From Hypomesus transpacificus (lineage: Eukaryota > Chordata > Actinopteri > Osmeriformes > Osmeridae), in assembly GCF_021917145.1 (NCBI RefSeq), contig NW_025813735.1, forward strand, positions 281,496 through 345,495: a stretch of DNA of 64,000 nt, read 5' to 3'. Numbering within the stretch: position 1 is the first letter of the stretch; every line of letters starts with the position of its first letter. This document shows, in pieces, positions 48,647 through 60,439 of this stretch. Below the pieces are notes generated by a model. That model searched no databases, was not told where the DNA came from, and was given only the letters and a program-made list of their open reading frames with translations. The translations under genes and the position numbers were made by a program.

Positions 48647-51018
48647 CATATATTGATCGTTTCTTCTTCAGTCTAAACAAAGATTCAAAATTTCAATAAC
48701 AATGACTATATCTTGAAAGACAAAATGAGAACAAATATACACTATATAAAAGACGATTTGACTCGAAAACACCAATAATGAAAAACGTAAAAACCACAAA
48801 TAAAATGTACATTTAAGAGAAGAAAAAAAAGTAAGTAAGAAGCAGTTGGTGTTTCAGCTGAAATCCCCAACCACTAACAGGTATATTTCCGACGCACGAT
48901 CATGAAAAAAAACCTCAATCCAAAAACCAACACTCAATCAATGCATCGACCAGTCTAGCAACAGTCTAGCAACAGTCGATCCATCCTGATGCCTGGGTTG
49001 GTGGACAGTCAAGTCAAGTTACGTGACAGAAAAGCAAGGTGAGTGAATGGCATTGGACTGGAGGGAGACTTTAAGGTTTATGGCAGTGTAAAAAGTGCAG
49101 ATTCATTATCATTCGAAGGGACTGAAACGCATCAGCCCCACATTCATATTGCTGAAATTCTGTACTGCGGTGTGGTTAAGAAGCCGTGGGTCATCTCCAC
49201 CAGACCACCACGAGGCGGACGAGCTGCGAAGGAAACCGTCCTTTCAGGATCGCACGTGCTTCAGACACATACGTGCAGTGTGGTTGTTAAAAAGCCCAGA
49301 CCTGTTTCTCTGTCCCGTGTGTGTGTGTGTGTGTGTGTTCTTTTAACTGAGATCTGAACGCCCTGCACTAAACTTTTCTGTGAATATAAAAAAATAACGT
49401 TATTGTTCCCATCCCATCGTCTCTCGTGTTCGAAAAAAGCGTTTGTTTGCTGATGCTTGGGAATACATTCTGTGGGACTTACAGGACTAGCACGTGGTTC
49501 ACTGAGTCTGTGGACCTGTCGTTCTGCTTTAGTCGATCAGACTTTACTGAGGTTATTAAAGTAGAAAGTCTAAGGTGCTTGTGTGCCACTCGTTTCACAC
49601 TTACAGTCTAACCATTCATCAAGGCTGCTTTGGGAAATATTATCGCTGTTTCTCAGTGTGTGTGTGTGTGTGTGTGTGTGAGTGTGTGAATTTGTATGTG
49701 TTTGTGTGAGGGTAGAGAAACAGGTCTTCAGGCAGTGTGTATTAGCAGGGTGTGGAGGACCCAGAGAGATGGAAGGTGAGGGAGGGAGGGTGGGAGGGAG
49801 GGTGGGTGTAACAGCAAAGGCCTTCATCCACATCTAATCATCTGACCAGACAGACTCTAAAGGGTGCTGGCTGTCTTTGGAAGTGCTTCTGTGAGTTACG
49901 CTGAGCACAAACAGAAGAGACTAAACGCCAATCAGTATCTTTCTCTCTCTCTCTGTCTCTCAAAGATACCCCCCCCCCTTCAGTTTCAGCAGCAGGGTAA
50001 CTGACTCAAGCCCCTGAGCCCACAGTTACAGGAACGTAGAGCAGAATCTACTGACTCAAGCCCCTGAGCCCACAGTTACAGGAACGTAGAGCAGAATATA
50101 AGACGGGACCTCCCAGGACCCTGGTTGACCTCCTGCTATGATTGTAGAAGCAGATTCAAGTTTCTAGTTTGAGGAGTGTGGGGGCGACCCTACAGGGCCC
50201 ACTAAGGGGGCCTCTACAGTACAGAGGTATTTACCATATCATTCAATATAAAGTCGTGCGTAATGACGAAATACTGAGTGGAGTGTTTATGTAAAAAAAA
50301 TGAATGAGATTTGATAAAATAATGAAATATCTATATCTATAAAGGTGGTTACCAAATTCCAGTTCTGTTGGACTGGGTATATATATAAAAATACAGATTC
50401 TTACCAGGTTACATTATATTCAAATGCTAGGTAAATACCCTCCAATATGGGACAGTGACTCCATAAAGGCCCCCTTCATGAGATCAAAAGTTCCTCGAAT
50501 TAAAAAGCACCTTGTTTGTTGATAACACACAAAGACACATTCCTGCACTGTTTGTGTGTGCGTACAGGATCTCTGTGTGTGAGAGAGAGAGGTAGAGAAA
50601 GAGAGAGAGAGGGAGGGAGAGAGAGAGGTGGTGGTGGTTGTGGGGATGGGGGGGTTGAAGACAACAAAGATGTGCTCAGCCCCTCACAGAAGCACCTGTT
50701 GCTGAAGAGATCTGAGTTAAAATGGTTCTCAGTTTCAGGAAGAGAGTCTCTCTTCAAAACACATCATGTTTTACACCCTTTCCTGGCCATCGAGCTACTC
50801 AAATCATCATTAACCTGACAAACTGTTCTCATTACACTAAACAACATTTGCCACTGGATCAGTACAGTTGTCATCGATATTGCCAGTAAATACAGTTGTA
50901 AACACAAACAAAAAAAAGAGAAAAAAAGATGACTTGAGGCTACCTGATGCAATATAATCCGTTAATCTGAAGACATTTATAAAACAAACACTCAGTCAAG
51001 ACAGACTGCCTCGACGAG

Positions 51019-51415
51019 TCTGTGTGTGTGTGTGTTTACAAACTGTGTGTGTGTGTTTACAAACTGTGTGTGTGTGTGTGTTTACAAACTGTGTGTGTGT
51101 GTTTACAAACTGTGTGTGTGTGTTTACAAACTGTGTGTGTGTTTACAAACTGTGTGTGTGTGTGTTTACAAACTGTGTGTGTGTGTGTTTACAGTATGTG
51201 TGTTTACAAACTGTGTGTGTGTTTACAAACTGTGTGTGTGTGTTTACAAACTGTGTGTGTGTTTACAAACTGTGTGTGTGTGTGTTTACAAACTGTGTGT
51301 GTGTGTTTACAAACTGTGTGTGTGTGTGTTTACAGTATGTGTGTTTACAAACTGTGTGTGTGTGTTTATAGTGTGTGTGTTTACAAACTGTGTGTGTGCA
51401 TGCGTGTGTTTACAG
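51019..51415 (+). repeat. TGTTTACAAAC minisatellite within a GT microsatellite
   Basis: About 18 copies of TGTTTACAAACTGTGTGTG-type units with variable GT spacers (18-26 bp). Six-frame Cys/Val-rich frames here are artefacts of the repeat. Confidence 0.92.
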
Positions 51416-51687
51416 AATGTGTGTGCAGAATGTGTTGACAGTATATGTGTGTGCTTGTGTGTACAGTACGCGTGTGTGTATATATGTTTCAACAGTAACA
51501 TGCATTCCTGCTTAATCACCCTGCCTAGCAGTGCACTGTGTCATCTCACTGTGGGACATTATTGCTGGTAACAACAGCACATCTCGCCATGCGTGTGGAG
51601 CACCGGCACTGAGGTACCGAGTCCAGGAGAAGCTGCAGCATGCAGGCCTGGAGGGCCAACACAGGTTAACACAGCTGTCTGCCTGCC

Positions 51688-51726
<39 letters not shown>

Positions 51727-52599
51727 ATGCCTGCATCCAAGTCTCTCTCGTTTCTCCCAGCCTCCAGCCTCCAATGGTTGGCAGATAACAGGTGTCTCCT
51801 GGGTTTGGAAAGAGAGCTTCCTGTTCCTTGTCTGTGTTGTGTCTCTTCAGAAATGTTTGGAGTGTCCAGTCCTGTGTGTGTGTGTCTCAGAGCCTAAGGT
51901 CAGTCCTGTGTGTGTGTGTCTCAGAGCCCGAGGTCAGTCCTGTGTGTGTGTGTCTCAGAGCCTGAGGTCAGTCCTGTGTGTGTGTGTGTGTGTCTCAGGT
52001 CTTCTCTGGCAGTCCCAGGATGACTCCGTGGGGAGAGGCTGGAGAGGACAACGTCAGCTGGACAGGAGACACGAGAGGATGGACTCTTCTCCTTTTCACC
52101 GCTGCCTGTCCACCCCACGGAGGGTGTCCCTGCGTCTCCCTGGAGGACGGAAGTCTCATGTTTTAGCATGGAAGCACTCCTGACTCCCAGAGGCGTCGAC
52201 TGAAAGCACCACTCTCACTCACAGGACTGCCACCAATGGCGCGGGGGCAACTGTGAACTCAGAGATCTGATTGGAAATCCATGGCACAAGGAGGGACTGA
52301 CGGCGTCAAGATACAGAGACACAGGAACCAATCAGAGAATCTCAACATTGTTGCCGTCATTTAACACCTAGGAGAGCCACAAGAAAATTGTAACTGTGCT
52401 GGACTTGGCATCTCCACCAATGGCATTGTCCGGTTCTCTTCTTCTGTGGTGGACTAGCAGAGTTGGCAGATGACTAGAAAGAGTCTTGCATTGTTTACCA
52501 CGAGAAAAAATAAAAATAAAAGTAACAATGGAGACGAAAAATGAAAGAGAGGTAAAGAGGAGATCTTCTTTTCCCCCCTCTCTCTCTTTCTCTATCTCT

Positions 52600-52710
52600 C
52601 CCTCTCTCTCTCTGTATATGAGTAAGTAGGATCCACAATGGCTATTGTGATGTAACTGGTGTCTATCTGGCAGTTTTGACTGCCCAATAAAGATATTTTG
52701 AAGTTGAAAG
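52600..52710 (+). mobile_element. Short LINE 3' tail fragment
   Basis: GACTGCCCAATAAAGATATTTTGAAGTTGAAAG matches the style of the LINE tail at 33920-33945 (GCCAATAAAGCATTCTGAACTGAAC). Left boundary unknown. Confidence 0.45.
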
Positions 52711-53365
52711 TTTCTCTGTCTTTCCTCAGCTTCCAGGTACAGTGTAGGGCGTGGCATGTTTCTGGATGATGACAGGGTCATGTTACAGCTGAGATCCATG
52801 CTGACAGTTGACCTTCAGATCCAGTGTCTTGTGTGTTGGTGTGTGTGGCAGGAGTTTCACAGTGTAGAAGGTTCCAGAGGGTGCGTGTGTGTGTGTGCAG
52901 TACGTGTCAGGGTGACATTGATTGGCAGTGGACGTGTTTGTGTGTTTATGGGGAGAATGTACCAGTCCAGGAGTGTGAGAGAGCATCGTCTGAGTCAGTG
53001 TGTGTGAGTGTGTATGAGTGTGTATGAGTGTGTGTTCGGACAGGGGGAATGTACGACCCCAGGAGTGTGAGAGAGCATCGTCTGAGTGCAAGTGCAGACG
53101 GACTGAGAGGCTGGAGGAGGGGAGGAATCAGCTACGCATCATCATATAACCCCCTCTCCTCTGTCCTCCTCTCCTCTGTCCTCTCCTCTGTCCTCCTCTC
53201 CCCTCTCTTGTCCTCCTCTCCTCCCCTCTCTTCTCCTCCTCTCCTCCCCTCTCTACTCCTTCTCTCCTCTGTTCTCCTCTCCTCTGTCCTCTCTCTTCTC
53301 ATCCTCTCTTCTCCTCCTCTCTTCTCTCCTCCTCCTCTCCTCTCTTCTTCCTCCCTCCTCCCGGT

Positions 53366-56300
53366 CTAGACGGAGGCTTCAGGTTTGCTTTCAGTGTTGA
53401 CCTGGACGTAGATCTTGGGGTCCTCTTGGCGCTCGCGCTGCAGGCGCCGCAGGTGTCGGCTGTGACAGAGCAGGTAGAGAGGCAGGCAGAACCCCAGCAT
53501 GCTCAACCCCAACAGAGCCACGTTCACCTGCACGCACGGGACAGGAAGCAGGACATGACATCAGCCATCAGGGAAACGGAGGAAGTGACATTGTAAGTTA
53601 GGGGAGGACAGTTGAGGTGTGGGGGTGAGGAGGGGTGAGGAGGGGTGAGTGAGGGAGTTCAGTCTCACCCATAGGGGGTCTCCCTCCAGGGGGCCCACCA
53701 TGGCCATAAAGAGCGGCTGCTGCAGCAGAGCGAACAGAGCGCTGATCAGGGACTGCATCCCTGTGAGACTGCCAAACTGAGACGACGGGTACCTGAGACA
53801 CACACAGCACGGTCAGGATACACACACATGTACACGTACACACACACGTGTACACGTACACACACACACACACACCCTGAGACACACACAGCACGGTCAG
53901 GATACACACACATGTACACGTACACACACACACACACACACCCTGAGACACACACAGCACGGTCAGGATACACACACATGTACACGTACACACACACGTA
54001 TACACGTACACACACACACACACACCCTGAGACACTTACACAGCGGCGTACAGGCCTCCGACAGCAGAGTGGATGAAGCCTCTTACGATGGTATGAAGAA
54101 CAAAAGACAGGATCTGAGACAAGAGGAGGAGAATTCTGTTACTCCTGCTCTGCAACACTCTGTTCCTCCTCTTCGATCTTGGATCAGGACCTACTAAATA
54201 CTGACTCAGACCACCACTATACAGTTACAATATGCCCTTCTGATCCTTGTATATTACTTTCACACTGTGTGTGTCACTAGATACAAGCATCTGGTAAATT
54301 AATAACACGTTAATAATGTCAGAAGCGCTTCCACACCAGTTGATAAATGAGCAGCAGTTCTCTTTGTGTCCACCAGGAGTCAGTGTAGCGCTTCACAATC
54401 CTCTCAGCTGCAGTATCTGCAGCCCTGCCTTTGGTTCTGCAAGGGTTCTAGTCAGAGGAACGCATGCAGCACCATGCCCTCCTCTGCTGGTAGAACCCCT
54501 GACAGAACTACAGAATGTTTGTCTAGAACATGAGTAGTTCTCTTCTCAGGGGAACGTGTTTGTCGATGAGACATGTCAGATACGATGAGACATGGGAGTC
54601 ATAAAATGCTGATTATGATTGGACACAGGTCATATCACATGACTGACCGACTGACTTTGTACTAAATCAACGAATCCCTCCCTCCCTCTCTACCTGCAGA
54701 GGTAGGCTGGGAATGAGGCAGGTGGCTCCGAAGCAGACCAGCAGCAGGTTGGTGAAGATGAAGGCTCTCGTGGCGTTGGTGATCTTCTGGACGGTTCTGT
54801 CTCTCCTCTTGGGAGCTCCAGGCTCCCTGGTGACCAGAGGGAGCGGGGGGGGAACATGAGGTCAACAGGAAGTTACATACAAGACACGCTCATCAGAGTG
54901 TGTGTGTGTGAGACTCACTTTTTGAGATCCTTGTCGTCTCCATCCTCACAGTCTTTGAGCTTCCAGTCCATGATGTAGCCAATCACAGGAGAGGTGACGA
55001 GACACAGCAGCTGCAGCACACCAAAGATGGACGTGTACACGCTCACTAGGGGAGAGGAGGGGGAGGAGAGGGGGAGGAGAGAAGGAGGAGGGGGGGAGGA
55101 GAGGGGGAGAAAGTTAATCAGAAACTCAGTTATGATAACACTGTTTAGAAGCAGGTTAACACAGGCCGGGAGGAGAGGAGTCTCTGAGGTACTGAGTGAG
55201 TTAAGACAGAGTTTACAAGACAGCGTGAATCTATGCCAGAGAAAGAGGTGGCTGGTGAAGGATGAACTCTGAGCTCATCTAGCTCTGCTTGAACCCTTAC
55301 CCACTTCCATCCTCTGCACTGCATAGGCAACAGGAAGCAGGAAGCAGGAAACAGGAAGCAGGAAGCAGGAAACAGGAAGCAAGAGGAAAGAGGAAGCAGA
55401 CAGAGTTAGTCTGAAGCAACGCAGCGTCACTCACTCCCACATCAGGAAGAACCCTCACAAACACAAACACATATAGAAACAATCACACACACACACAACA
55501 CACACACACACACCTGTGGTGAGGTCACCGTCTGTGAGAGCCTCCAGGATGTTGTTCATGGCCCCCATGTAGAAGATGAGGCGCAGCTGGGTGACACACA
55601 TGGTGATGAGGCTGAGCATGAAGATAGGACTGAAGATGCTCTTCATGAACGACTGGGCTGGAGAGGGGGAGGAGAGGGGGGAGGAGAGGGGGGAGGAGAG
55701 GGGGAGGAGAGGGGGAGGAGAGGGGGGAGGAGAGGGGGAGGAGAGGGGGGAGGAGAGGGGGAGGAGAGGGGGTGGAGAGGGGGAGGAGAGGGGGAGGAGA
55801 GGGGGGAGGAGAGGGGGAGGAGAGGGGGGAGGAGAGGGGGAGGAGAGGGGGTGGAGAGGGGGAGGAGAGGGGGGAGGAGAGGGGGGAGGAGAGGGGGAGG
55901 AGAGGGGGGAGGAGAGGGGGAAGGAGAGGGGGGAGGAGAGGGGGAAGGAGAGGGGGGAGGAGAGGGGGAGGAGAGGGGGGAGGAGAGGGGGGAGGAGAGG
56001 GGGGAGGAGAGGGGGAAGGAGAGGGGGGAGGAGAGGGGGGAGGAGAGGGGGTGGAGAGGGGGGAGGAGAGGGGGGAGGAGAGGGGGGAGGAGAGGGGGAG
56101 GAGAGGGGGGAGGAGAGGGGGAGGAGAGGGGGGAGGAGAGGGGGAGGAGAGGGGGAGGAGAGGGGGGAGGAGAGGGGGGAGGAGAGGGTTAAACCATGTT
56201 ACATGGCACAGCAGGTACGGGGCCTCATGATCATGAAGCCGGAGGAAGCACCAGGAGAGACCAGCACACAGCTGCCTTCACTACCAGGAGAGACCAGCAC

Positions 56301-58478
56301 ACACCTGCCTTCACTACCAGGAGAGACCAGCACACACCTGCCTTCACTACCAGGAGAGACCAGCACACACCCGCCTTCACTACCAGGAGAGACCAGCACA
56401 CACCTGCCTTCACTACCAGGAGAGACCAGCACACAGCTGCCTTCACTACCAGGAGAGACCAGCACACACCTGCCTTCACTACCAGGAGAGACCAGCACAC
56501 ACCTGCCTTCACTACCTGGAGAGACCAGCACACACCTGCCTTCACTACCAGGAGAGACCAGCACACAGCTGCCTTCACTACCAGGAGAGACCAGCACACA
56601 CATGCCTTCACTACCAGGAGAGACCAGCACACACCTGCCTTCACTACCAGGAGAGACCAGCCACATCTAGCACCTCCAGCAGCTCCACAGTGAGTGTGTG
56701 TGTGCATATGACTGTTTATGTGTGTGTTCATTTATTTAAGTGTGTAATGTGTGTGTGTGTCAGTGTTTGTTAGCTTGTGTGTGTGTCAGTTGTTTATGTG
56801 TGTCAGTGTGTGTGGAGCCAAGCCAACTGGTCCAAAGGGCCTCCCAGTAATAACCCTCCTGATTGGTAGAAGTCCAGCTGATGCCCCTACTTCCTTAACG
56901 ACCTCCTGCTGCCTCCTGATTGGCTGCCGCGCGACCCCTGACCCCAGCACCCCCTTTCATCCCTCCTGATGACCCAGGATTCTTGGAACGCGGTCCGAAC
57001 CGATTCCACGGTCGGCTTGCTCCCAACAAGCCCCTGTGGGGCGTCCTGACCCGGGTTCACAGCCCTGAGAGGGTGAGGGGGTGGTTGGGGTGGAGAGGGG
57101 GGGTTTCCCCAGAGACAGTTGGGTGTCTCTGGGGATAATTGTATCGTACAGATCTGGGTTAGTACAGGCTAAGGGCACGGCACAGGGGGGTGGGGGGGAT
57201 GGAGGGGTGGGGGGGGTGGAGGGGTGAGGGGGCTGGCAACTCTCCAAACGAGATGTTGGACTTGTTGACCTCTCAGCCAATGACAGTTCTCCTCAGACAA
57301 GCTGGCGTCGAAGACCAAAACACTGGCTGTACTCTGCTGTACTAGTGTAGCCTCCCTCATGATCAACATACAGTACAGCAGAGATTCTTCTACTCTTTCA
57401 CTGTGTCAACGCAGAGTACAGTACAGTAGAGTAGATACTTGGCTAAGCTACACAGAGCAGGATGTAGACAGAGCAGAGCAGGATGTAGACAGAGCAGAGC
57501 AGGATGTAGACAGAGCAGAGCAGGATGTAGATAGAGCAGAGCAGGATGTAGACAGCTGTGTGTTAGCCAGGCACTCACTCTCTTCCTCCGCCTTGCATTT
57601 GACCTCCAGGTCGACGGTGGAGAGGCAGAGCTTGTTGCCCTCCTGCACTGCCAGCTCCCGCGGGTGCTGCTTCATGGAGTGTCCGACGCTCAGACGACGC
57701 CCCACCGTGGTCACCTGCCGGTAGAACTGCTTCCCTGTGATCTTGTGGTCGAAGCCCAGCCAGCTGAACTTGATCTTTACCCTGAGAGAGGGAGGGAGAG
57801 GGGGCGAGGCGGGGGAGGGGAGGGGGGAGACGGGGCGAGGCGGGGGAGGGGAGGGGGGAGAGAGAGGAGAGACGGAAGAGAAACAGAGAGGGAGAAAAGT
57901 AAGAATAACATCAACTAAATCCAGGTGAATCAGAACAAAGCCTCTGGATCTCTCGCTTTGCTACAACTTCCTGTCTGGAAGGCCGGGGCTGCCTTGGGGG
58001 CGTGTGTTTGTGTCCTATGTGTGTGTGTGTGTGAGTCCTACATGTGTGTGTATGTGAGTCCTACATGTGTGTGTGTGTGTGAGTCCTACGTGTAATCCAT
58101 GTCCTCGGGGCCGGGGAAGGGCTCCAGGGGCCAGTTGAAGAAGCAGTTGAGGAAGACGAGGCCGGCACAGGCCGCCCACACCAGCAGGATGCTGATGAAG
58201 GTGGCGCCCAGGTCATAGATCACCTGCAGGGACACCACAACGTTACACACACACACAGACACACACAGACTCACACACACATGTAAGACACACACAGACA
58301 CACACACACACACATGTAAGACACACACAGACACACACACACATGTAAGACACACACATAGACACACGCACACACACAGGCTCACCTTGATCCCAGGGAA
58401 GGTGACGGCCGAAGATGCGTAGGAGCCGATCATGAGAGCGATGAAGGTGGAGCGCAGGTCTCCAAACATGCTTGGCAG
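53366..58478 (-). CDS. slc43a2: LAT4 amino-acid transporter SLC43A2, C-terminal 9 exons
   Basis: Minus-strand exons 58478-58386, 58223-58090, 57781-57579, 55657-55514, 55045-54919, 54826-54694, 54113-54040, 53792-53669 and 53527-53366 join in frame (1194 nt, 397 residues), TAG at 53366-53368. Diagnostic blocks: [168 protein letters not shown]. These are LAT4 (SLC43A2) rather than LAT3 (SLC43A1). LAT4 is a Na-independent facilitated transporter of Leu, Ile, Met and Phe, basolateral in kidney and gut. About 170 N-terminal residues are absent; a LINE (60440-63860) fills the intron region to the right. Confidence 0.95.
53793..54039 (-). repeat. Intron made of acceptor-containing repeats (slc43a2)
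   Basis: The CCTGAGACACACACAGCACG block, whose minus strand is the real acceptor TGTGTGTGTCTCAG|G at 53792, recurs at 53875 and 53941, with a shortened form at 54025 beside the upstream donor. Spacers are CA/GTAC microsatellite. Periods are 84, 66 and 84 bp. Confidence 0.85.
54114..54693 (-). other. slc43a2 intron, no other feature
   Basis: Unique-looking intronic sequence between exons 54826-54694 and 54113-54040. Nothing recognised. Confidence 0.5.
55315..55395 (-). repeat. CAGGAAGCAGGAAA short tandem repeat
   Basis: AGGAAGCAGGAAGCAGGAAA heptamer-based repeat in an slc43a2 intron. Confidence 0.8.
55661..56190 (-). repeat. 530-bp GGGGAGGAGA purine tract abutting an slc43a2 acceptor
   Basis: Plus-strand (GAGGGGGGAGGA)n from 55661 to 56190. 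On the minus strand it is a CTCTCCTCCCCC polypyrimidine tract reaching the AG (CTCTCCAG) of the exon that starts at 55657. Arg/Glu/Gly-rich frames are repeat artefacts. Confidence 0.93.
56245..56665 (-). repeat. 33-bp minisatellite, 12-13 copies, slc43a2 intron
   Basis: CTACCAGGAGAGACCAGCAC... CTGCCTTCA units, 33 bp. The period is divisible by three, so every frame stays open, producing spurious 150-aa frames on both strands. Confidence 0.93.
57180..57235 (-). repeat. GGGGTGGAGGGG G-rich stretch
   Basis: CACAGGGGGGTGGGGGGGATGGAGGGGTGGGGGG: several G-runs within about 50 nt, a possible G-quadruplex, in an slc43a2 intron. Confidence 0.6.
57448..57555 (-). repeat. 21-bp tandem repeat x5, slc43a2 intron
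   Basis: GAGCAGGATGTAGACAGAGCA repeated five times just downstream of the exon 57781-57579 donor. Confidence 0.88.
58225..58385 (-). repeat. ACACAC/ATGTAAG microsatellite, slc43a2 intron
   Basis: CACACACACATGTAAGACAC repeated three to four times. It fills the intron between exons 58478-58386 and 58223-58090. Confidence 0.85.
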
Positions 58479-58714
58479 CTGAGGGAGGGAGGGAGGCAGG
58501 GAGGGAGGGAGGGAGGGGTGAGATATAGGTTACACTTATTAGGAATGAGATTTCAGTGCACCACACTGTTTGTACACAAATCTCAAATGTCAACAAACTC
58601 AAATGTTCTCTTTTTAACGTTGGGACAGTGAGCTATGTTTATACGCTGTCAGAGCAGTTGACAGTGTAACTAGGAGGGTCTCTAACACAACATGCACTCC
58701 TCTCTCCCTCCCAC

Positions 58715-58868
58715 CCACCCCCACACTGCAGAGAGAGAGAGAGGGAGAAAGAGAGAGCGAGGGAGATGAAGAGGAAGATCCCGTAGCAGGCAGTAATGAT
58801 CCAGCTGTCGGCCCAGCGCGAGAGCACATACTGTTCCCTCAATCCCACTATACACAACTGGTCTGCTG
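58715..58868 (-). other. Exon-like open segment of unknown identity
   Basis: On the minus strand, after a CTCCAGCAG acceptor-like site, one frame reads QYVLSRWADSWIITACYGIFLFISLAL, which looks like a membrane-spanning segment. It then dissolves into a TCTC repeat. It does not match the SLC43A2 segment expected before LPSMFGD. It may be a repeat-derived frame. Not assigned. Confidence 0.15.
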
Positions 58869-59189
58869 GAGAACATGGAGAGAGAGAGAGAGAGAGGTAG
58901 GGAGAGAGGGATAGTAGATACAGAGAGGGAGAAGGAAAGAGAGAAAGGAGAGAGAGAGGATCATGGGGCTGGTGATATTTCTAATGCTAGCAGATGACGG
59001 GAGAAGCCTCTGTTATGAGAGTGGGGGTAGGGGGGGTAGTTGCCAGAGAAGGGATGGAGGGACGGAAACAAATAACTTTTCTTAAATGCTATCATGGATC
59101 ATAGACTCAACAGTTCTACTAAACCTTCTCTCTCTCACCCTGAGTCTATCCATCCATCCCTCGAGTCATCCTGTTCCCAGGTCACACTC

Positions 59190-59575
59190 CAAGTAACCAG
59201 CAGACCTGTAGACCTGGTCTGATAACCAGCAGACCTGTAGACCTGGTCTGATAACCAGCAGACCTGTAGACCTGGTCTGATAACCAGCAGACCTGTAGAC
59301 CTGGTCTGATAACCAGCAGACCTGTAGACCTGGTCTGATAACCAGCAGACCTATAGACCTGGTCTGATAACCAGCAGACCTGTAGACCTGGTCTGATAAC
59401 CAGCAGACCTTTAGACCTGGTCTGATAACCAGCAGACCTGTAGACCTGGTCTGATAACCAGCAGACCTGTAGACCTGGTCTGATAACCAGCAGACATGTA
59501 GACCTGGTCTGATAACCAGCAGACCTGTAGACCTGGTCTAGTAACCAGCAGACCTGTAGACCTGGTCCAGTAACC
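59190..59575 (-). repeat. 29-bp minisatellite, 13 copies
   Basis: ACCAGCAGACCTGTAGACCT(GGTCTGATA) units, nearly identical, between 59190 and 59575. Probably within an slc43a2 intron. Confidence 0.93.
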
Positions 59576-59881
59576 AGGAGCACAACTTGGTGTGAGTGTG
59601 TGTGTGTGTGTGTGAGTATGAGTGTGTGTGTGTGTGTGTGTTTGACGGGGGTGTATGTGTGTGTTTGTGCAATGTCAACTCATAGGGAATATGTATCCTG
59701 ACACGCTTGTTTTCTAGGAAAGTTGTTGCCACATCTCAACTTCCTGTTTCAACATCTCTCGTCAACAGTCTCGTATCGTAGACAGAAGCTCAGCATCTAA
59801 CCTCTATGACATCACTGTGACCTCTAGAGGTCACCCTTCACAACAGCTTCTTATAGTGTTGGAGGGGTGAAGGGTGAACTC

Positions 59882-60354
59882 TAGGGTTGCCAACTTCCTC
59901 AACCCCAAATGAGGGACACTTTTATCTGCCTGCGCCAACAGCTGACCAACACTAAAGGAAATCGCAAGGTTTCATTAGCCACAGGCTACCATAAACCTAC
60001 TCATTTCAGCGTGATGTTGGCAAACCACTACTGTACTTGCTTGGATGTATTGTTCATAGTAATAGTCAAGACAATTATTACAAGTTTCTGTCATATGTCA
60101 TGTTGTTTTCTTGAAATAGCATTAGACTCTAACCATATGCCACAGACACTGATAAGCTTTAGGGCTAAAACAACCACTGTCACCAACAAGCCAAAACCGT
60201 GTCTCATTTCGACGTTTGCGTGAGTTTTTGCGTGTGCACAGTAGCTTAGTGTTGTCCGGCGAGGCTGTGATTGGAATACGGGACTGGAGCTGTCCCTAAC
60301 GGGACAAATCCAAATCACCCATAATTTGACAATTCAGGACGGTTGGCAACCCTA
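59882..60354. mobile_element. MITE with TAGGGTTGCCAAC terminal inverted repeats
   Basis: Left end TAGGGTTGCCAAC at 59882; right end GTTGGCAACCCTA ending at 60354. Flanks GTGAACTC and GTGACCTA match at 6 of 8 positions, fitting a worn 8-bp hAT-type duplication. No transposase is visible. Confidence 0.75.
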
Positions 60355-60439
60355 GTGACCTATGATATATAGATGTATACAAATATAGATGTTTTTTTTA
60401 TGGTATAGGTAGATAAATATGTATCTGGGGTTGGATCAA

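Larger units (their letters stand above)
48650..53360 (-). other. Probable long slc43a2 3' UTR, no other gene seen
   Basis: No coding domain on either strand. The segment is rich in simple repeats: GT runs (49318, 49660), GAGA (50580), a TGTTTACAAAC minisatellite (51019-51415), CTGT (51690-51725), a GTGTGTCTCAGAGCC repeat (51870-51995), and CTCCTCTCCT (53150-53355). A duplicated 56-bp block ACTGACTCAAGCCCCTGAGC... is at about 49999 and 50050. Assignment as 3' UTR rests on the poly(A) signals at 48636 only. Confidence 0.4.

Noticed and set aside
51022-51571. Cys/Val-rich 181-aa frame
   Set aside because: GT repeat with TGTTTAC units; no start context or domain.
55576-56731. 364-aa Arg/Glu/Gly + [11 protein letters not shown] frame
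   Set aside because: Purine tract followed by the 33-bp minisatellite in an slc43a2 intron, opposite strand to the gene.
58715-58868. Upstream exon of slc43a2
   Set aside because: The expected residues before LPSMFGD are a GMCMTFTSLT-type segment; this frame reads YVLSRWADSWIITACYG and has no suitable donor.
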